From: Blastocystis sp. Blastoise
Taxonomy: Eukaryota; Sar; Bigyra; Opalinata; Blastocystidae
DNA length: 64,000 nt
Assembly: GCA_039096225.1 (NCBI GenBank)
Contig: JBBPEB010000028.1
Coordinates: 62,001 to 126,000 of the forward strand
Direction of reading: 5' to 3'
The number at the start of each line of letters is the position of its first letter. Position 1 is the stretch's first letter. The notes under the pieces are model-generated. The model had not been told where the DNA came from. It saw nothing but the letters and a program-made list of their open reading frames with translations, and searched no databases. Shown one piece after another: positions 11,523 to 28,600 of the stretch. The position numbers were made by a program, and so were the translations under genes.

Positions 11523-12913
11523 TCACATTATTATACAGCTATTTCTTCCTTGATTTGAAAGAAATCATGTGGCAGTTTTATATATATTTTTGTGTTTGGT
11601 ATTTATATAATGTTTTAAACCTTCTTACTACACTAATTATAAATGAAAATAGGGCAATATAAATATTGTGTTTTCGTTAGATACGTTAAAGAACTAAAAT
11701 AACTACATATTAAAATAAAAGTATTTAAAACAAATAATGAATTAAAAGTTAAAAAATACAATAAAATGAAAAATAAAGTGTTGGAGTTAACTTGTTAATA
11801 TGATTATTTGTTTATGTTTTATAAAGAGCCTGATACTAATGGAAATAAAGATATTTTTATATGATAGGAATAAGTTGGAGTTGTTTTAACATAGTAAACA
11901 TAGCATAAAATAATAGAGTCCATGTATTCTTATTTGAAACAATGAATAATAAAAATATGAATATTATCATATTCTTTAGAGACTACTAGATAATGACTAT
12001 GTAAATAATTTATTATATATAATCAGCAATAATCATACTAGATAGATTTTAGAATTCATGATTACTTTTGTTTTTATTGAATGATATATATTAGATCACT
12101 TTAAGATATCATAGAGAGTAGTTACATCATTAAGAAGGTCTCTGAGAATAATTGTATATATATCTATCTACACTTTTGAAGAACACTTTAAATCATTCAT
12201 AGTTTCTAATGAAAACACTATACATTATTAACTATATACAATAATGACAAATATAGAGGAAAAAAATGATAATGATTCTAATAATTGACAAATGAGCTAT
12301 CTTGAAAACCAAATTATCATTATTATGACTTGAATATTGTAGAATCATGAGCGTAGGATACAAAATACAATTTTTCATAATTTAAAAAAGAATCGTATTC
12401 TATTTTTAAAGAAATGTTATATAATATATCATTTGTTTTTTGGTTAAACAAGTGAATTCACACTTTCATATCACCTTTTGTCTTAATAGCACACAAGACT
12501 TATGACATATCATTTTGTTGTGTTCTTGTAGCAATAATACAGTTTTTAAAACGATTATGTATTCGAATTATTGCCATAATTTCCTTTTTAAGATATCTAC
12601 TATCCAGAACACGATACTATGTTTAACATGAAACACTTTATATTAAATAATAATATAAAGAATTTCTAATTCTTCATATAGAATGTCCTGAATAAAGTTA
12701 TCCAAGTTTCATTTCTTCTTAAACTTATTAACAATTGCGAATAATATCGATTTTTATTACAAAATTCATTGTGAAACTCAAATTGTATTATTTTAGTAGA
12801 AAAATAAAAAATTTTAGAAAATTGAAAATAATAGGCAACAATGAATACTTTACCTGGTTTTTTTAAAAGAAATTATAATTTTTTTTTACTTTTTTTCTCA
12901 TCATTGTATAGTG
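11523..12913. other. long intergenic region
   Basis: About 1.4 kb with short, stop-rich frames only. I see no tRNA, snRNA or array. An ATG at 12841 could start an upstream leader exon of the next gene (see that entry). Confidence 0.5.
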
Positions 12914-14711
12914 ATGGATATATTCAAGGATGGAAAAATATTTCAAATAAAGAATTTGGAATCCTTGAGATCTCCTTCAACGAAAAGTAATTCATCTTCA
13001 CAAAACTCTACAAATTCACAACTTCAGAAACGATCCCCTCTCTCTAGAAAGCAAGCACAAGCTGTGTATAAATGAAATAGAATTTAAATAATATAATATT
13101 CTAGGAATCCATCGGAATCATTACTGTCATTACTTCCAAAAACACAAATGAAATCGGATTCTAAATCGCATAATGAAACTACAAAAAATTTTGAGGCTTT
13201 GTATATTCTATTTACTGACATTCTTCTGACATTTCTCTAGATATCGTCAAAGTCCTTTGCCTAAGGTCATCAATAAAATGATAGATTTATCTTCATCTCC
13301 AAAGGTAATTTATAAATTAAAAAATATTTAGTTATTTATAGTTCTCACCAATTGTTGTAAACAAAGAATATGAAACTGAGTAATTAGTCTTTTGGATATT
13401 TCTATTTTTTACTAAAGTATTTATTATATATATTTATAGACTTGATTCTATTCCACAATTATTAAAGCCAACACCTCGATCCTTTAAACCACCCCGAAAA
13501 GCCATATTTCCTCGAAATATTTCTTCTATGAATTCAAATACATATACAGACACTAATTCTTCTTATTCTATCTCTGAATCTTCAAATGATAATAAAGATA
13601 ATAAAGATAGTAAAGATATTAATGATATTAAAAATAATAAAGATATTAAAGATATTAATCATAATAATGATAATAATGATAATAAAGATAATAAAGATAG
13701 TAAAGATAATACAGATAATAATAATAATAAAGATAATAAAGATAATAAAGATAATAAAGATAATAAAGATAATAATAATTATAAAGATACTCAATTAGAT
13801 ATCTATGAAAAGCCACCTCCAATGATTCTAGAAGCATCAAATAATTCTTATACGCCTTATATATCCTCCTCTATTCCTGATTCCACATTGAATATGTCCC
13901 CAAGTTTATCTCCTTTATCCTCTCCTCTACTTGATAGTATTCCTTCTTCTTCTCAACTTAATCAATCTCAAACTAATTCAACTATTATATATGAAACTTC
14001 TACATCTCAAAATCCTCAAGTTGAAATATCGAATAGTTTAAATAAGGAGAATCAGTCAGTATCTTCTATTTCTATTTCACAAAAATCTAATCAAGATTCT
14101 TCTCAATCTTCTACTTTATATATACCAAAAAAAAGTCGAAAAACTACAAAACCAAATCAAAATAAACAAGAAGAAGATTTATGTTGTATTATATATATAT
14201 ATATATAGTTATACTTCTCTATTTATTTTATATCTATATATATAGTCCCTTCAAATGATATTTCCATTCAACAAACTACTCTAAATATAAATCATAGTCC
14301 ATCTCCTCCTCCTTCTTTTACACGGGAATCTAGCTTAAACAACTCAAATTCTCTTCTATCTCCACGATTATTAGAACTTAATGAATCATTAATAACGAAT
14401 AACCGTGATTCTACACCTATTTCTGTTTCTACGACTCTCTTTCCTTCTCCTGAACCTAATGATTATATCTGTACAAATGACGATTGCTACGTCTGCCATG
14501 ACGGAGGCGAACTCCTTCTGTGCGATGGAACACAATGTAATAAACCTTATCACTTGAAGTGCATAGGACTTAAGAATATACCTAAACATACATGGCTATG
14601 TCCTATATGCAAGTATGTTTATATTATATTATATATTATTTATATTCTTTTATTATTATATGTATATATTTTAATATCATTTATGAATGTATTATATATA
14701 TATTATTTTTC

Positions 14712-14763
<52 letters not shown>

Positions 14764-14810
14764 CTCAGATAATAATAATAATAATAATAATAAACATAAT
14801 AATATCTCAG

Positions 14811-14846
<36 letters not shown>

Positions 14847-14852
14847 TCTCAG

Positions 14853-14918
<66 letters not shown>

Positions 14919-15761
14919 TCTCAGATAATAATAATAATATCTCAGATAATAATAATCATAATAATACTATATATATAGAGGTCGTAGTATTCCATTGACT
15001 CCCTACATAAAGTCTCATACATTATATAATTGGTATTTGGCATCGATTATTCAATTAGAATCACAATATTTTTTAATTTTTGAAGGTAACTATATATATA
15101 TATAATCATAATTCTATTATAACTTTTTTAAAATCTTGTTTTATTATCTATTATTAAAATAATAATAACTTTATTATAAATATGTATACAATAATTTCTA
15201 AATAAAAATATTATATATTATGATTCATTTCATAAAATCATATTTTATTGCATAACTATGATATCTATATATATATGATACTATATAGGTTATAAAGTAT
15301 CAGATAGTCAACAATGGAGATGCAGTCCTCTCTCTTTTTCTATAGATAAAACACATTTTAAAACAACCTCTGATTCTCTATATATTCTGAAAGTATATTA
15401 TTATTATATTTTTATTGTTATTATTATAGTTTTATTATTATTATAGTTTTTTATTATTATTATAGTTTTTTTTATTATTAAACTATAACTTTTGTTTCTT
15501 CTTCTACTTGTGTTATTTTTATTATATATTCTCCAATAACCGCTACTATTCTCTCTATTTTAATTATTTTCTATATATTTTCTATTTCATGAATAATCAT
15601 CAATATATTTTCTATTTCATGAATAATTATTTTTTCTAAAGGGTTTTATCAATAAGGATGCTTCTAAAAAGAATGGATTTTCCGATGATATTATTAATGC
15701 TTTTGCTGAAGGGATACCCAAAAACTGGGAAACATTTATTCACATTGAAATACAAAATGTA

Positions 15762-15796
<35 letters not shown>

Positions 15797-15866
15797 ACAA
15801 TTTTATTTTATTATAGAATAAGAATAACCCAAATTCAATATTAAGTATACATATGTACATAACTCA

Positions 15867-15918
<52 letters not shown>

Positions 15919-17604
15919 TTATATAGACATCAAACATATTGAAGATATTTCTACAGCTACATATTCAAATACTTCTGAAAATTCACTCTTAGTATCTCCT
16001 CTGCATGAATCTACATCCATATTCCCGCGGGAATCTCCATCTAGTCTTACATCTCCTACTATTAAATCTTCTACTTCTCCTGTCTCTTCTTCAATCACTT
16101 CAACTATATCTACACGTCTATCTCTCTCGAAATCAAAGAAGAAAACAAATAAAACTATTAAAGAAAAACAGGAAAAAAATATTCATTCAGAAACACAAAG
16201 TAATAATAAAACTGATACTGATGATAATAATAATAATAAAACTGATACTAATAATAATAATAATAATAATAATGAAAAGAATAATCAAGTTTTTTCTATT
16301 TCTATAACTGATGACACATCTAAAAACACAAATAAGAAACCGAAATCGAATTCTAAGAAGCAACATCATGTGAATTCTGAAAATAACTCTGAAAATAGCT
16401 CTATACTAACACAATCAATAGCTATTCCAGATGATGTTCATACTCCTAAGAAAGGAATAGAAGATATAAAACAAACTAAAAAATCATTAGCAAGTCATAT
16501 AGAAATATCTTCTTATAAAACCAAAAAGAGAAGAAGTTTTCCTGAAGGTATATTATTATTATTATTTTATTTTTATTAATTACATTTTTATGAGTATTCT
16601 TATTCGTTATTTTTTTGTTTTCTATAGATATCGATGATTCAACACATATTAAACTAGATAAATGTATATATATATATATGTATTTACATATATATAATAT
16701 ACATGATCTTCTATAGCATCTCCATATTCTATTTCTAATCATGAAGTACTTGTACCTATAGAGTCTATTTCTCCTTCTACTTCTCTCTATACATCTCATT
16801 CAGGACGTACTATTATTCCTCCTTTACCCTTCTGGAAGAATCAGCGTATAATCGTGAATTCTACAGAGAAAACAGTTAAAATAGCTCTTGGATCTCCAAA
16901 TATTCTTGAATATACATCTTCTAGTCCTAAAGGAAAACAAAACTCCGTTTCTTCTTCTCCTATCTCAGTAGAGAATAATCATCAACAACAATCTATACAT
17001 GCTACGAAATCTAAAAAGAGAATTGTTACAGAAGATTCTACGGGTAAGAAAAAGATACGGAAAAGTTTAACAGGTTGTAAACGCCGTCTTTCTGCTTCTT
17101 CGCAATATTCAAAGGAACCAGTTACTAGCGATAGTAGTCATTCAGAAGGAGAAGGAGAAGGAGAAGAAGGATTATCTCAACTTATAAATGATTCTAAAGA
17201 TTCAAAGAATATACAAAGTATATATATATATATATATTAGTATTATTATATGAATATTTATAGAATCGAATTCTAAAGAAAACACAAGTTCTCAAATAGT
17301 ATGTTTGAATATATTTTATATATTTTATATATAGTATTCTTCTCCGATTCCTTATCGAAAATCATGGATTCGAAGCGGTTTAGGAAACAAGTCATCTGAT
17401 TGGTCACAAGCGGAACTCAAATTATTAAAACAAACCGTCAATTTCTCAGGATTAGATAATTCAAAGAGTAATTATTGGACAGAAATAGGTAATATAGTAG
17501 GAAGAACAGGTAGAGAGTGTCATAATCAATGGTTTCAATTATTTGATACTATTGAGAATGATAATAAACAAAAGGGAAAAACTGTGGATATTAAAAATAT
17601 TCAA

Positions 17605-17646
<42 letters not shown>

Positions 17647-18244
17647 ATTTCCCTAGAAACTGGCTACAAAAGGATCTGTGAAACGTTTACTTCAAATTCG
17701 TGAGTTATGTTCAGAAAACATAAAATCCCGCGGGGATGAGGATCAATTGAAATCATCTATTCCTTTTAAAGATATGAATAAAGAATGGAATAGTAATTTA
17801 TTTGATATCGAAACACCAGTATTAGGGAATAAAGCTTCAAGCTATTTCCAACAAAATAATGTTGAAGAAGAGGATGAAGAGAGTTCTGAATTATTGAAAC
17901 CTGAAGATAAAACTGTATATGATAAATATGTAGTAGACATACTGAAAAACCAAAAACAACAACAGAAAACAGTAGGAAAGAAGAAGAAGAAGCTAATTCC
18001 AAAATCAAAAACATATGAAAAAATAGAAAAATCTTCACAAACATATAAGGAAGAAATAGAAGATAAAAATGGAAATAAAGTTGTTGCACAAATGAAACCA
18101 GGTATATATATATTATATTAAAAGAAAATAATGATAATAATAATAATATATATATATATTATAGATGGTTCCACACAGTTGGAGATAGTATATGATGAAG
18201 ATAATGAGCCTAATCTCTTCTCATCCGATAGTGATGAAATGTAA
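12914..18244 (+). CDS. KNL2/M18BP1-like centromere protein with PHD, SANTA and SANT domains
   Basis: Seventeen exons join in phase to about 1,268 residues: 12914-13065, 13105-13200, 13241-13304, 13342-13379, 13440-14185, 14246-14612, 14979-15085, 15289-15392, 15642-15758, 15817-15844, 15927-16547, 16628-16663, 16717-17217, 17264-17298, 17335-17604, 17657-18101 and 18165-18244. Residues 438-488 are a PHD finger ([32 protein letters not shown]). Residues 500-597 fit the SANTA domain ([14 protein letters not shown], then SLYILKGFI, GFSDDII and [10 protein letters not shown]). Residues 1020-1070 are a SANT/Myb domain ([32 protein letters not shown]). SANTA plus SANT is the KNL2/M18BP1 signature, a factor that licenses CENP-A loading at centromeres. 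The rest is Ser/Thr/Asn-rich and disordered. The start is uncertain: a leader exon at 12841 could add five codons. Confidence 0.8.
14709..14967. repeat. (TAA)n intronic array with TCTCAGA interruptions
   Basis: Most of this KNL2-like intron is a TAA array broken at irregular intervals by the word ATCTCAGA, which occurs five times. The repeated interruption points to expansion of a larger unit rather than simple trinucleotide slippage alone. Confidence 0.85.
15863..15916. repeat. (AT)n intronic array
   Basis: About 54 bp of pure AT inside an intron of the KNL2-like gene, ending shortly before the TATATAG acceptor. Confidence 0.85.
16021..16034. other. palindromic ATTCCCGCGGGAAT motif
   Basis: A perfect 14-bp GC-rich palindrome in a KNL2-like exon. 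It is the most complete copy of a CRYGGGAAT word that recurs in exons across the window (see findings). Function unknown. Confidence 0.5.
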
Positions 18245-18750
18245 AATACATAAATTTATACTTTTTATTTCATTTTCTATTTGTATATGTTTTTTTGTTG
18301 TCAATTTTTTTTTTCTGTTTTCATTTAATGTTATTAACTATCTACTCTAAAGGCAATAACAAATAGATTGGTCTTTTTTAATTAAAATAAACGTTTGTTA
18401 TGAGTACAATAAAGTATAAAAAATAAATGTTTCATAAATTATAAATTTTTTTTATAAATGTCAATATACATATGTCTATAAGTTATAGACTGTTTGTAAT
18501 TCTATGGAATCATCATATGAATACTTGAGAATTATAGAAACTCAATAAGAATCAATAATTCGTATACTTTTTTTGTTGCTATCACATTAATTTATATGAT
18601 TATTGTATATAAGAGTGTTGCATACTTTAAATAAAAATATATATTTACATATATATTATTGCTGTATATCTTACTAAAACAAAACATTTAAAAAAGCAAT
18701 AATTATATTCATTTGTATATTATTAGTAGTAGTTCTATATATAATGTATA
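18245..18750. other. intergenic, convergent 3' ends
   Basis: About 500 bp of AT-rich sequence between convergent genes; nothing further seen. Confidence 0.6.
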
Positions 18751-21561
<2,811 letters not shown>

Positions 21562-22642
21562 TTCAAATATGTTTCTATATCCTTTGTTAATAAGATCAAA
21601 TAGTATTTAAGAAATACCAACTGAATCTATAAGTTAAAAACTTTAATTAATAATTTTAGATTCTCACATTTTTTCAAGCCCAAAATCAAGCGAGATAGTC
21701 GTGGAAAAAAAAGAAAAATGGCGGAAGAGAAACAGTAATTTTTTTTTACAATGAACAGCTTCTTTTATATAAAGTGGCTAATCATTATTATTTTGAATTC
21801 AATTTTATTGGTGAGTTGCAATCTGAGTAGAAGACGATTGAAAGCATAGTTAGCATGTGTTCTAAGAAAAATAGAAATGCTAATTCTGTTTGTGAACGCT
21901 TTAAAATATCTATTTCCTGTTTATTATATCTAGATAATTGATAAATATAGTTTCAGGATGTATATAATTGAATAAAGTAATATCTAGGATAATTGTTATG
22001 AAGATAATTTTGTATTATCATAACGACATTAATGTATTATAGAGTATTTATTTGTAGAACATATGTATATTACAGGTATATGTTCTTATACATGAGAATA
22101 CGTACTCTTGATGCTAATGAATGGGAAACTATATAAATTCGTATATATTATATTGCCTTTTTTCATATTTATTGATCTAGTTTATTTTCTCTTTTTAAAA
22201 ATGTCTCTAATATATTAAATTCGCTTGTATGAATTATATTATTTTTAATTTCACGTATTTTTAGTTTATGGTTTGCTCTCGTCATACATCATTGTTATGA
22301 TTCTTTTAAATATTTAGACAAATTAACTGTATGAAAGTGACGCAGTAAATCATATATAATAATTAGTAAAGAATCGGTGATAATGGTTGAATAGAGTTAT
22401 ACAAACCGTCTTTTTTTGTGAGAAACCCAAAACATAAAAAAACTACAATAACTTGTCCAATAGATTTCTTGTTTTTGGTTAAATGTAATTCTTTGTCATT
22501 GATCAGTATAAGCCAATCATATTTGCGATGCCATTCGAATTAAATAAAAGTATAAAAATGAAAAAAATTCGGCTTGAAAGGTTTCAAATAAAGAAAAATG
22601 ATCAAAATTATAGTTTTCTATTATTCTTTAATCTAATAAGAA
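21562..22642. other. intergenic, divergent promoters
   Basis: About 1.1 kb between divergent genes. I see no frame longer than chance and no RNA gene. Confidence 0.55.
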
Positions 22643-25600
22643 ATGAAATTATTCATTGAACTTTTATTCTTACTAGAATTGATATATCTAGGTATATTTA
22701 TGATATTTTATAAGTTTTGGTTCGTAATTATTATAGTTCAGTCCCAATGCATTCCTCCTAGTGTGCCTTTTGTTCTTACAAAGTATTTTAGCTTGTATCC
22801 TTATGATGAAACATGGAAAATATTTGAAGGTGCTGATACAAATGGTACTCTGATTCACGAAGGAGCTGGTACTTATACTGATGTCACTGGTTTCAAAGAT
22901 TATGATATCTGTCTTCAAATAAATACCGTTTATACTCTTTATATTCTGAATATGTATGTAAATGTTAGTAATTAAAAACTATTATTTTTTATTATTATTA
23001 TAATATAAAACAAAATAATTCTAATATGTGTATACTAATTTTAGTAATGCAGTGAGTTGGTCTACTACTGATTATCTTTCTATTAATTATCATGGTATTA
23101 CCTACTTTGCTACTAATCTTAGTTTTGATGCAGCGACTCATAAGATACCTCAAATACAGCAATTTATTTGTATATTATTTTTGTCATATTTATTATTCGC
23201 AGTATTATTTAATAGAATAATGATTTTTTAATTTTTTTTTTTTAACAAAATAATTATATATTTTTATGTAGTGAACATTGTTTTTCCTCCTGGTGTTACT
23301 TGGAAGACTTCTACTACTGCTCAAACTGGTACTTCCTGGACTCAAATGGATTTTGATGATACTACTTGGACTTCTCTTGCTCCTGGTTCTTTCCCTCCTA
23401 TTACTACTACTACTCGTTATTATAGATATACTACTACGTTCGTTGATATGAATATATATGCTATTCATTTTGGTATTAAAACGAATTCTGGTTTTATTGT
23501 TTATGTGAATGGTATTGAAGCTTCTCGTGTTGGTTTACCTAAGTATGTTTTTATTGCTTATTTATTTTTATATAATATATATATTATTCTATTCTATTTG
23601 TTTCTATTAATATAAAAAATAATAATAATATATTCTTATATATATAGTATATCTAATTCAAATACTATTTCTTTAACTTCAGAAACTGATGGCACTTGGA
23701 AGACGTAAATATATAAATATATTTTATTTTTGTCATTCATTTTTTTAGATTTTATATAATACCTATACTTAGTTTACTTTATATAGGGTTGTTATTCCTC
23801 TTTCTTTGTATGTCACCTCAGGTACTGCTTTTACAGTTGCTATTGAAGTTCATTCTCATTCTTCTCAATTATCTACTACTGATATCTTTGATGCTTACGC
23901 CAATCCTGTTTTTTCTAGTGGTATATTAATATTATCAACTTATCGTTTTAAATATGATCTTATTAAATGAATAGTTTTATTATATATTAAAACATATTAA
24001 TATTATCAATTTATTTACTGATTTATATATGATTTTATTAAATGATTTTTCTCATAATATAATAAAAAAGATAATAATATATTAATTATCATTATTCTAG
24101 ATGGTCAAGTTGTTACTTCTGGTGGTACTGCAACGTGTTCTATTAATAGCATGCAAGATTATCCATGTCGTTGTGTTGCTGATAATTATGATTCATCTCA
24201 ATACGCTTTCCCACACTACACTAGCACTATTATTATTGCTCTTCCTAATGGATCTAAGACTTGGTTTAATGCTTATCAAATCACTTCTTCTCCTTATAGC
24301 TATCAAATTTCAAGAGATCCAAAAGCATGGAAATTATATGGTTCTGAAGATGATGGTGCTACTTGGATATTCTTAGATCATGTTATTAATAATATATTTG
24401 ATTCTAGACGAACTAGCTATGTATTTAATATTCCTTCGAATAGAAAATCTTTTAATAAAATTAAACTACATATATTAAATAATAATGGTGACAGTTATAC
24501 TCAATTAGCTGAAATTCGTACTTTTGTGAACAGTCAATCTCTTGTTGCTCCTGGTCTCCAATATCCTTCTAATACTCTTAATATCTATCCTAATGTAGCT
24601 ATATCTGCTGCTCCTATTTCTAGTGGTATCCATACTTATACTATTACTCCTACTTTACCTACTGGATTCAAATTTGATTCTAATAATGGTGCTATTTCTG
24701 GTTATTCGGACACTTCTATAGCTAGTCAAGTTTATGTTATTAGTGCTATTGATGGTGCTACCAATGCTGCTACTACATTCTCTATGACTATTGGTGTTAT
24801 TGCTTGTCAACAACCTGCTATGGCTCAAGTAGTTATTACTAAAGTAAATAAATCGACTTCAAATGATGAACGTGTTGCTATTTATTCTGAAGATAATACT
24901 CAAATTATTACTCTTACTGGTATTAATAATGGTACTAATCAAGTATTAAATGAATGTCAAGTTGCTGGTCGTTGGAGATTTGTTCTTTTCGATGATAATA
25001 ATGATGGCTGGGAAAAAGGTGCTTATCTTGATGTTTCATTAAAATATGATCTTACTACTGAACATAGAATTGCTCGTATGTATTTATTAACTGGTAATAC
25101 TACTACTTATTATGTTAATACTCGTCTTGATCTTGCTCCTAAATCTGCTTGGAGATATCAACGTGGTGCTCCTACTGATGTTAATTGGAAAATTGTTTCT
25201 TTTTCTGATAATACTTGGCAAACATTAACTTATAGTCCTCTTGTTTCTATTACTCAAAATATCATTCTTCTTAGAAATACTTTTACTATTACTTCTAAAA
25301 CTAAAATGGTTGGTTGGGAATTATTCTTTAAATCTATAGCTGGTTGTGTTATTTATGTAAATGGTAATGAAGTCTATAGACATAATCTTGCTGCTGGTGA
25401 AATTACTACTTCTACTGTTGCTACTAATGGGGATACTGCTTTCTTATGGAGATCTGTATCGGGTCCTATGACTATACTTTCTAATGGTAATAGTGTTACT
25501 ATAGCTATTGCTCTTGTTAATCGTGGTCTTGGTTCTTATAAACTTGATTTCGATGGCTTATTTCATCTTCTTGGTGATTCTAATGTCATTCAAAATATTT

Positions 25601-28600
25601 TTGATGGTACTTATTCTTCAACTGGTGCTGATTCTGGTGGATCCCCTAATAATCTTTTTGACTCGAATCCTTATACCAACTGGATTACTCCTTACTTTTA
25701 TTCTATTACTACAAAATGGGTTATTATTCACTTTAATAATATGAGAGCTATTTATATGAATAAATACTGTATGATTTCGAATTATTATTCTTTTCAATAT
25801 GATCCTGCTGAGTGGACTATTGAAGGTTCTATGAATGCCAATACTTGGACTACTATTACTTCTGAAACTAATGTTTCTTGGGAAGAAAGACAACAAAGAC
25901 AATGTTTCTTTGCTAATGGTACTACTCAAGCTTATATTTATTATAGGATTGCTTTCACAAAAACTGCTATTATTCAAACTTCTAATAGATATGCTCTTGC
26001 TGAATTGGAATTCTTAATTGAAGATACTAATTCTCTTGTTATTCCTGCTTTCGGTTTTACTCCTTCTTCTATTGTCGCTTATAAAGGTGTTACTGTTCCT
26101 GCTCTTATAGTTTCTTCTGAATATTATTATGATTTCACTATTTCTCCTGCTCTTCCTACTGGTATTACTATGGATTCTTCTAATGGTTACTTAAATGGTA
26201 TTCCCACTCAACTTCAACTTCCTACTACTTATACAATTAGTGCTAAGAATCCTCAAGATATTACTGTAACTACTACTATTACTTTATCTGTTTCTAGTTG
26301 TTCTTATTCTAATACTGCTTTTGTTCTTAAATTCAATTTTGAAAATGATGCTGTGGAAGCTTCTTGGATACTTAAAGATTCTGCTGGTACTGTTATTGAT
26401 ACTAGAACTACTTCGATTAATCATTCTACTCAATATTTCTCTTTCTGTAAACCTAAGGGTACTTACTCTCTTGTTTTATCGGATAATAAGAATGAGGGTT
26501 GGGGTTCTGGTACTTACACTATTTTAGATATTGATAATAATGTTTATGTTACTGGTACTGTTGGTGCTGGGGAATCTCCTAAAACTGTTACTGTATATAT
26601 TGATCAAGCTATTGGCTCTTCTACTTCTTGGAAATACTTTACTTCTGGTTCTGTTGTACCTTCTGGTTGGTATACTATTTCTTTCTCTGATTATGCTTGG
26701 TCTACTGGTGTTGCTGGATCTTTTCCTGTTCCTACTGGTACTACTCAATATTATAGAACTATCTTCAATATTGCTGCTATTGATGCTACTTCTGCTGGTT
26801 ATGAAATTGGTGTCAAAGGATATGCTGGTATTGCTGCTTATCTTAATGGTCAAGAAATCATGAGAGCTAATCTTCCTTCTGGTACTCTTTCTTCTTCTAC
26901 TTTAGCTACTTCTGAACTTTCTAATTGGTCTTTCTTCAAGACTTCTCTTAGTTTAATTGCTAATCCTATTCATATCATTGGTATTAATATTCTTGCTGTT
27001 GAACTTCATAAGAAAGAAACTCTTCCTACTACTAATGAATTTTCTGGATCTTTCATTTTTGTTGCTTCTGGTGAATATAGAGTAGTTGATGGCGTTGCTT
27101 GGTCTGATATTGAAAAGACTGGTGATGAAGGTACTGACATGTTATTTGATAATAATATAGATACTTCAGTTGTTAGTGGTCCACGATGTGTTGGCGCTAT
27201 TTATCAATATACTTTTAATAATAATCGTAAAGAATTTATTAATCAATATAAGATTACGAATGGTAATACTTGTAATCAAAGAACTCCTTCTAGTTGGAGA
27301 ATTGAAGGTTCTAACGATAATGGTGTTACTTGGATATTATTAGATTATGAACATCAACAATTCTTTACCTCTTATAAGCAAACATTTTCCTATGATTTCT
27401 ATTCTTTTCGACCTTATAATTCCTATCGATTTATTGCTACTGAATGCGATAATTCTGCTTTCGATAGTCTCAATTGTAGTGGTGGCTTTCAATTATCTGA
27501 ATTTGGTTTATATATTACTAATAAGGTTATTTCTTGTGTATCTGATGGTATATGGGCACCTGCTATTGAAGGTAGTTATTCATTTAAAGAATGTCCTATT
27601 GAATATACAGGTATTCAAAGAAGATTATGTACTGCTGGTATATTTGGTGGAATTCAACGACTTTGTACTGCAGTTGTTCCTAGAGATTTCTCTTATATTG
27701 GTTCTCCTTTTACTTATCATAAGAATATTCCTGTATCACTTCCTCCTAATATAGTTGGTGCTGAATTAACTTTCACTATTGATCCTGTTCTCCCTAATGG
27801 TCTGACTATTAATCCTTCTACTGGCGTTATTTCTGGTACACCTACTACTAATTCTGATATTACTACTTATACTATTAATGCTACTAATGCTGGTGGCTCT
27901 GTTTCTACTACTATCATGATTTATATTAATTTAGTTTTATGTACTTCTGAAGATAATTGGCCTCTTACTGAAATTGGTCAAGAAGCTTCATTGCCTTGTG
28001 AAGATCCTATTAATTATGAAGGATCAAGAACCAGATTATGTAAAGTTGGTTATCCTGGTGTTTGGGGTTCTGTTATTAATAATTGTCAATTAAGAATGCC
28101 AACTATAATATATACAGTACCTACAACTATTGGATATAAAAATGTTCCTATAATACCTATTACTGCTATTATAACTGGAAGTAATTTGAATCCTCTTACT
28201 ATATCTCCTTCTCTTCCTGATGGTTTATTATTCAATTCTGTTACTGGATTAATATATGGTACATCTACTACTACTACATCTTCTCCTGTACTATATACTA
28301 TTACGATTTCTAATCCTAGAGGTCAATCTACTGCTACAACTACTATTACTATTAATGCTTTTAACTGTCCTATTGATGATATTTGGCCTGCTACCGAAGT
28401 TGGAGAACAAGCTAGTATAGATTGTGAAGATACTATTAATTATGAAGGTTCTAGAACTAGATTATGTCAAGTTGGAGATCCTGCTATTTGGGGAGATATT
28501 ATTAATAATTGTCAATTAAAAATGCCATCAATTTCTTATACGACTACTACTATTACTGGTTATAAGAACATTGCTATAACTGCTATCGATGCTATTATTA

